From positions 4,154,001 through 4,218,000 of the forward strand of contig JASSKH010000016.1 in the NCBI GenBank assembly GCA_031763025.1: a DNA stretch of 64,000 bases, given 5' to 3'. A program made the translations under genes and the position numbers. The notes under the pieces are model-generated. The model did no database searches and had not been told where the DNA came from. It saw only the letters and a program-made list of their open reading frames with translations. This DNA is from Macrocystis pyrifera (Eukaryota > Sar > Phaeophyceae > Laminariales > Laminariaceae). Numbering within the stretch: position 1 is the stretch's first letter; each line of letters starts with the position of its first letter. This document shows, in pieces, positions 63,501 through 64,000 of this stretch.

Positions 63501-64000
63501 AAACCTCGTGGGCCGGGTCGGGTCGAGCCGGGTCAGGGTGTAACCTGGTTCGACCCGTGATACTTTGAAACCTTCTGACCCGACCCAACCCGTGATAGTG
63601 TAAAGACCTCCTGAGCCCGACCCGCGGGTCGGATAGTTACCTTTGAAGATCCCCGGAAAAAGTGTACGTGGACGCCGGAATGGGCCCACCACCCAAAATG
63701 TTTTAATCCGAATCTTGAGAGAAACATTGACCATAGACTACAAGACTCAGGAATCAGTGTGGCGCTTGCCGCTGAGCATGGCCGCTGAACAGGCTTTCTT
63801 AACCCAAAATTTCTTACGAGCGGCCCCTGCCCCCCCTTCCCCCCCCTCCCCCCTCCAAGAAAAAAAGTGAGCCTTCTTACGTTCTTGTTTAGCTGTCTTC
63901 CTATTCGTGGGGCCAGAGTGTATTTACATATATACATATATACTCGAGGCAGTACCTGTTCCGAGGGTCGTGGAACTCGAACTGGCGGGAGAGGCTGAAG
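42452..64000 (-). CDS. EF-hand and RanBP2-type zinc-finger protein, 3' ten exons (partial)
   Basis: Minus-strand exons, in transcript order: 64000-63956 (partial), 62823-62725, 61062-60952, 59721-59619, 57395-57265, 53964-53896, 49815-49724, 47476-47352, 46761-46661 and 42569-42452. They give 330 residues plus stop, with all phases agreeing. Residues 1-162 carry EF-hand-like units: FHDPRNRGMVTVEDF, FDRYGDGAIDYTDF, FDMYDLSKTGFVSRRDF and a decayed fourth. Position 12 is Asp rather than the usual Glu, so calcium binding may be weak or lost in some. Two RanBP2-type fingers follow: W191, C193, C196, N201, C208, C211; then C227, C230, N234, C241, C244 with Gln in place of Trp. Such fingers bind RNA or ubiquitin. 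The tail is Arg/Ser/Gly-rich, ending DDDDSDRY. The N-terminus lies outside the window. Function unknown. Confidence 0.82.
43013..43190 (-). mobile_element. R6 element, reverse, poly(C) tail
   Basis: On the minus strand: CAATGTCTGCCTGGTCGGTG, ACGTGCTCCGTCCCGGCATT, GACTACGGCCATGCATGATA, ATGAGTACACCCCC then a long C-rich run. Confidence 0.8.
43545..43650 (+). mobile_element. R1b element
   Basis: GGGGGGCATAGTACTCAGAA, CGCACGATGGACCCCAAAAA and CGATTACTAATCGTGTTCCC; matched by the copy at 50215. Confidence 0.55.
43833..43940 (+). mobile_element. R1 element, well preserved
   Basis: TATTACGGGGGACCATAGTA, GGACCAAATATTGTTAGTAA and GGTCCCCCGTAATA. Confidence 0.85.
43935..43978 (+). repeat. 44-bp direct repeat, left copy
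   Basis: GTAATATATGTTATCCACGA and on to GCAGCAGAACGATCG, identical to 45014-45057. Confidence 0.9.
43979..45013 (-). mobile_element. LINE-like remnant(s), R11
   Basis: One frame near 44247-44310 reads PEEPHGDTLQHCVPTTR, like the Cys/His knuckle after the reverse transcriptase of some LINEs. Blocks CAAACTATATACGAATTAAC and CGTACGACGCGATGT occur twice (44582-44632 and 44966-45016), each ending ACAACAGTAAT. CCTGGGTGAGAGTCTCCGGC at 44926 recurs in reverse at 47160. All frames are broken. Confidence 0.45.
45014..45581 (-). mobile_element. R8 element, reverse, truncated
   Basis: On the minus strand it starts GGCCGTTTCCTATGCGATTC and shares the R8 body up to CGTTCTGCTGCCGTTTGCTG; the other terminus is missing. 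Confidence 0.75.
46082..46102 (+). mobile_element. R1 right-end fragment
   Basis: TTTATGGTCCCCCGTAATAG only. Confidence 0.5.
46661..46761 (-). CDS. Gene 3 exon: basic disordered linker
   Basis: Acceptor cgcgacaccacag, phase 0; encodes NQQSPRHSKRTPGWDTGG and an acidic/basic stretch; donor AG before GTAGGT, phase 2. Confidence 0.7.
47078..47265 (+). mobile_element. LINE-like remnant
   Basis: Reads GLMRPLCCDQPETLTQVLTR, then CQSTRQLVA, resembling the C-x-C...ETL-H-L-C tail of LINE proteins. Its DNA matches 44848-44975 in reverse complement. Lies in an intron of gene 3. Confidence 0.5.
47352..47476 (-). CDS. Gene 3 exon: second RanBP2-type zinc finger
   Basis: Acceptor gccgaaaaacag, phase 1; encodes QQCTNCTFANPELSVECQMC, a C-x2-C-x3-N-x6-C-x2-C finger with the usual Trp replaced by Gln; donor AGG before GTGAGA, phase 0. 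Confidence 0.85.
47576..47672. repeat. AT-dinucleotide-rich palindromic tract
   Basis: About 95 bp of TATATA and TATATCATATATATGATAT words; could form cruciforms. Confidence 0.9.
47920..48040 (+). repeat. Dispersed repeat shared with 27265
   Basis: CCCCCCTGGGACGAATTTT, then AGGGCACACACAACGAAAAT and GGAGTACGTCGTCGA. Confidence 0.55.
48671..49040. mobile_element. R5 element, apparently interrupted
   Basis: GCAGGGCTGTTCACGGGTCG at the left and GACCCGACCCGACA before 48790; R5 sequence resumes at 48968 with CAGCCCGACCCGTGAGG and ends near GAAGAACCCTG. The 48795-48965 stretch is unrelated to R5. Confidence 0.6.
49030..49125 (+). mobile_element. R10 element
   Basis: ATGCAGTCCTGTTAATAGAC, GACTGCAGTACCGTTTAGGG and GACAAATCACTTGGAAATAG. 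Confidence 0.5.
49165..49465 (+). mobile_element. R4 element
   Basis: ACTTCTGACAGATCACCTAC at the left; GGATGGGAGCCGTATAATTT, AGGTGAGGAACTAGATGATC and GACCTGTCTATCCGAGGA at the right. Confidence 0.75.
49500..49712 (-). mobile_element. R3 element, reverse
   Basis: AATACCGGCACTATTATAGC, TAATCCCATCTGTATTGCCA and AAGCGATTCCACAGGCACT; uninterrupted by R1, unlike 30438. Confidence 0.75.
49724..49815 (-). CDS. Gene 3 exon: first RanBP2-type zinc finger
   Basis: Acceptor ccatatcgtgcag, phase 2; encodes GCWMCPVCFFVGN then KLCEICTAPNP: W-x-C-x2-C-x4-N-x6-C-x2-C. Donor CCAG before GTACAG, phase 1. An R3 element starts immediately downstream in the intron. Confidence 0.88.
50215..50350 (+). mobile_element. 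R1b element
   Basis: TATTTACGGGGGGCCTAAGG, CACGATGGACCCAAAACC and GTGTTCCCTCGTAATAG. Confidence 0.6.
50645..50727 (+). mobile_element. R2 element
   Basis: CCTGGGCAGAAATATAAGGA at the left and GGCTCTTACATTTCGGTCCT at the right. Confidence 0.6.
51901..52348 (+). mobile_element. R4 element with expanded internal array
   Basis: GGATCAGATCTGACAGATCA at the left, about 15 units of GATGATCTATCTGTA between 52120 and 52330, and ATGATCAATCCGATGTGTGA at the right. Confidence 0.8.
53698..53775 (+). mobile_element. R2 element
   Basis: CATTCTGCGCGGAAATATAA at the left and CCTTATGTTTCCGCCCAAAT at the right. Confidence 0.6.
53896..53964 (-). CDS. Gene 3 exon: helical segment, GC donor
   Basis: Acceptor gagggtttcag; reads WYSGVASGEEQRLFDQIYGR. 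The donor is AG|GCAAGC, a GC-AG intron. Phase 2 on both sides agrees with the neighbours. Confidence 0.75.
54120..54230 (+). mobile_element. R10 element
   Basis: TTTAGGACTGCGGTCTCTTT at the left, TTTGGGGACAAATTACTTGG, GTTTGTCCCCAAAATGGGAC and TGCGGTGCTAAAAAGGG at the right. Confidence 0.65.
54500..54625 (+). mobile_element. R10 element
   Basis: CTTTTAGGACTGACTGCAGT at the left, AAAACGGGACTGAAGTTTGT and CCTAGAAGGG at the right. Confidence 0.6.
54617..55020 (+). repeat. Tandem duplication, about 212-bp unit
   Basis: 54617-54806 and 54831-55020 share GTAGTAACATGGAATA, TACACATCGGATGCGAATG, GTTGAGTAGTTTGAGAGTC and ATGATCAAGTGGAA in the same order, roughly 85-90 percent alike by eye. Confidence 0.85.
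55230..55750 (+). repeat. Decayed tandem repeat
   Basis: Words GCACTGAGCAG-TC, CAACCTGCATCC / CAACCTCCATCC and TAGCAATGTCATCTT / TAGCAATGACATCTT recur about every 200 bp. Confidence 0.55.
55930..56212 (-). mobile_element. R4 element
   Basis: ACAGATCAGACAGCTCATGA at the left, CAACCCCCGGGAAATATG and GGATCCCAGCCGGCAACATG in the core, GATGATCTGTCTGGGGTGTG at the right. Confidence 0.75.
56935..57235 (-). mobile_element. R4 element
   Basis: AGGGCGGATCACGATCTACA at the left, CGGCTCCCACCCGGCAACGT in the core, GAAGATCTGTCCGAGGTGTG at the right; it ends about 30 bp from the donor of the exon at 57265. Confidence 0.75.
57265..57395 (-). CDS. Gene 3 exon: fourth, degenerate EF-hand unit
   Basis: Acceptor tatggaaaaaaag, phase 0; reads VTEHQLQSLCSRFGQL, then SVSYEDLFFFAQSAMPEL. 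The loop lacks the first Asp. Donor AG before GTGAAC, phase 2. Confidence 0.82.
57655..57930 (+). repeat. R9 GGCATGCC array
   Basis: Ten or so units of AAGGCATGCCTTATTGGATG / GATGAGCCACATGCCTTGG, about 27-45 bp apart. Confidence 0.8.
58182..58228 (+). repeat. 10-bp tandem repeat
   Basis: Five copies of AGCAGGTCAG. Confidence 0.9.
58372..58574 (+). mobile_element. R5 element, well preserved
   Basis: CAGGCCTGTTCACGGATC at the left and GACCCGTGAACAGCCCTG at the right; core of GGGTCGGGTC repeats and their reverse complement. Confidence 0.8.
58722..59285 (+). mobile_element. Cluster R1b-R2-R1-R2-R1b
   Basis: R1b-like TATTACGGGTGGGGGGGCAT at 58722; R2 at 58796-58868 (GAATATGAGGACCGG to CGGTCCTTATATTTCCGCCC); R1 at 58909-59017; R2 at 59036-59118 (ACTCTGGACGTGAATATAAG to CGGTCCTTAGATTTCCGTCC); R1b-like at 59150-59285. 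Confidence 0.7.
58909..59017 (+). mobile_element. R1 element
   Basis: TATTACGGGGGACCATAGTA at the left and AACTATGAACCCCCGTAATA at the right. Confidence 0.85.
59415..59600 (+). mobile_element. R5 element
   Basis: GCCGTTCATGGCCCCAACCC at the left, GACCCATAAACAGCCCTGG at the right, ending about 20 bp from the donor of the exon at 59619. Confidence 0.7.
59619..59721 (-). CDS. Gene 3 exon: third EF-hand
   Basis: Acceptor cgttatatacag; reads VDIRSAFDMYDLSKTGFVS and RRDFREAMRKLQ, a near-canonical helix-loop-helix with loop D-L-S-K-T-G-F-V-S-R-R-D. Donor CAG before GTGTGA, phase 0. Confidence 0.9.
60003..60024 (+). repeat. Poly(G) tract
   Basis: G run of about 22 immediately left of an R5 element. 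Confidence 0.95.
60027..60224 (+). mobile_element. R5 element
   Basis: CAGGGTTCTTCACGGGTCAT at the left and GACCCGTGGACAGCCCTTGG at the right. Confidence 0.75.
60952..61062 (-). CDS. Gene 3 exon: second EF-hand loop
   Basis: Acceptor tggccaatcag; reads YGDGAIDYTDFCQRIMFDRQ and then a helix ending SRFVELR; donor AG before GTGAGC. A 25-28-bp minisatellite directly abuts the acceptor side. Confidence 0.9.
61069..61300 (-). repeat. Minisatellite, 25-28-bp unit
   Basis: Eight to nine units of CAGCCGATTGGTCGTTAGTC plus TACGT, starting within 10 bp of the acceptor of the EF-hand exon at 61062. Confidence 0.9.
61425..61682 (+). mobile_element. R4 element
   Basis: CACCTCAGACAGATCATCTA at the left, GCTCACGTTGCCGGGTGGGA in the core, GTCTGATCTGTCCGAGGTGT at the right. 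Confidence 0.8.
61815..62070. repeat. Inverted GCACCGCACCG-rich repeat
   Basis: TTTCACGGTGCAGTTTTTTG at 61810 is mirrored by GGTGCTGCACCGTGAAACG at 62051; between them CCGCACCG words alternate with TGCGGTGTGG words. Possibly another palindromic element like R5, with a different core. Confidence 0.55.
62160..62275 (+). mobile_element. R6 element with poly(C) tail
   Basis: GTAGGGACACGAAGGTCTAT, GGTCGTACGACGATCGGCAT, ending GTCAGTACACCCCCCCCCC. Confidence 0.65.
62288..62396 (-). mobile_element. R1 element
   Basis: TATTACGGGGGACCATAGTA at the left, TTACTGTGGTCCCCCGTAAT at the right. Confidence 0.85.
62414..62552 (+). mobile_element. R7 element with poly(C) tail
   Basis: CGCCCAAATGTTGGAGGTGT, TTAGGAGTAGGAATGGTGCC, and the end AACGAATGAGTACCCCCCCC (about 14 C). 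Confidence 0.8.
62605..62672 (+). mobile_element. R6 3' part with poly(C) tail
   Basis: GGTCATACGACTACGGCCAT, GCATGATATCGAGTGCACCC, then about 17 C. Confidence 0.75.
62725..62823 (-). CDS. Gene 3 exon: first EF-hand exit helix
   Basis: Acceptor tctgcgaaag; reads GMVTVEDFSSVMEQLGVYLS and ends HIRRLFDR; donor AG before GTGGGT. An R6 poly(C) element lies just downstream in the intron at 62605-62670. Confidence 0.88.
   Translation of the reverse strand, partial: GDGDGRRFFVGHGAAGRVPLRAGDRAHQTSLR
63478..63655 (+). mobile_element. R5 element
   Basis: CCAGGGCTGTTCACGGGTCT at the left; (GGGTC) and (GACCC) words; the right end is decayed near GATCCCCGG. Confidence 0.65.
63956..64000 (-). CDS. Gene 3 exon at window edge (partial)
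   Basis: Reads FSLSRQFEFHDPRN to the donor AACAG|GTACTG, phase 2. The exon continues beyond the window. Confidence 0.75.

Overview
The window is eukaryotic nuclear DNA. Its genes are split into short exons joined by GT-AG introns of about 0.4 to 4 kb. Spacer DNA is packed with homopolymers, minisatellites and small inverted-repeat elements. Intron density, Gln/Ala-rich low-complexity coding stretches and mixed base composition would suit a large-genome alga such as a brown alga or another photosynthetic stramenopile. That placement is inference; nothing here fixes the species.

Three gene models could be read by chaining exons whose splice phases agree. (1) Plus strand, 152-18192: a complete nine-exon gene for a Tat-SF1/Cus2-type splicing factor (one RRM plus a U2AF-homology motif, 688 residues). 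The nine exons sum to a multiple of three with no internal stop, so the model is well supported. (2) Plus strand, about 21.5-39.8 kb: a fragmentary chain of exons for a protein I do not recognise. Its 3' half (exons at 34.4, 35.1, 35.5, 36.2 and 38.1 kb) is the better part. Two exons need a one-base correction or a tiny intron to stay open. (3) Minus strand, from beyond 64000 down to 42452: the 3' ten exons of a protein with a row of EF-hand-like motifs followed by two RanBP2-type zinc fingers and a basic/acidic tail. The phases of all ten exons agree. Genes 2 and 3 converge on 39.8-42.4 kb.

Most of the rest is repeats, which I name R1-R13 by shared sequence. R1: about 108-bp inverted-repeat element with ends TATTACGGGGGACC. 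R1b: a relative of R1. R2: about 80-bp element with ends CTGTCCGGAAATGTAAGG. R3: about 230-bp AGTGCCGG element. R4: about 250-450-bp element rich in GATCTAGATC with ends CACACCTCGGACAGATCAT. R5: element with ends CAGGGCTGTTCACGGGTC and a (GGGTC)n core. R6 and R7: two short families that end in GAGTACAC/GAGTATA followed by poly(C). R8: 0.77-kb element with ends GGCCGTTTCCTATGCGATTC. R9: GGCATGCCTTATTGG arrays. R10: GGACTGCAGTCC/GGGGACAAA element. R11: LINE-like remnants. R12: CAGCTGTGAGTTCGACTGAT element. R13: a direct-repeat pair at 2.2/2.85 kb. Several are nested in one another, so the introns record many rounds of insertion.

The observations I would follow first are the poly(C)-tailed R6/R7 families, a strongly over-represented 9-mer TACCWGGTA, triplicated 3' splice-site sequence in intron 4 of gene 1, a LINE-like insert flanked by 44-bp direct repeats, and the EF-hand plus RanBP2-finger architecture of gene 3. 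No rRNA gene, convincing intact tRNA, CRISPR array or prokaryotic feature was seen.
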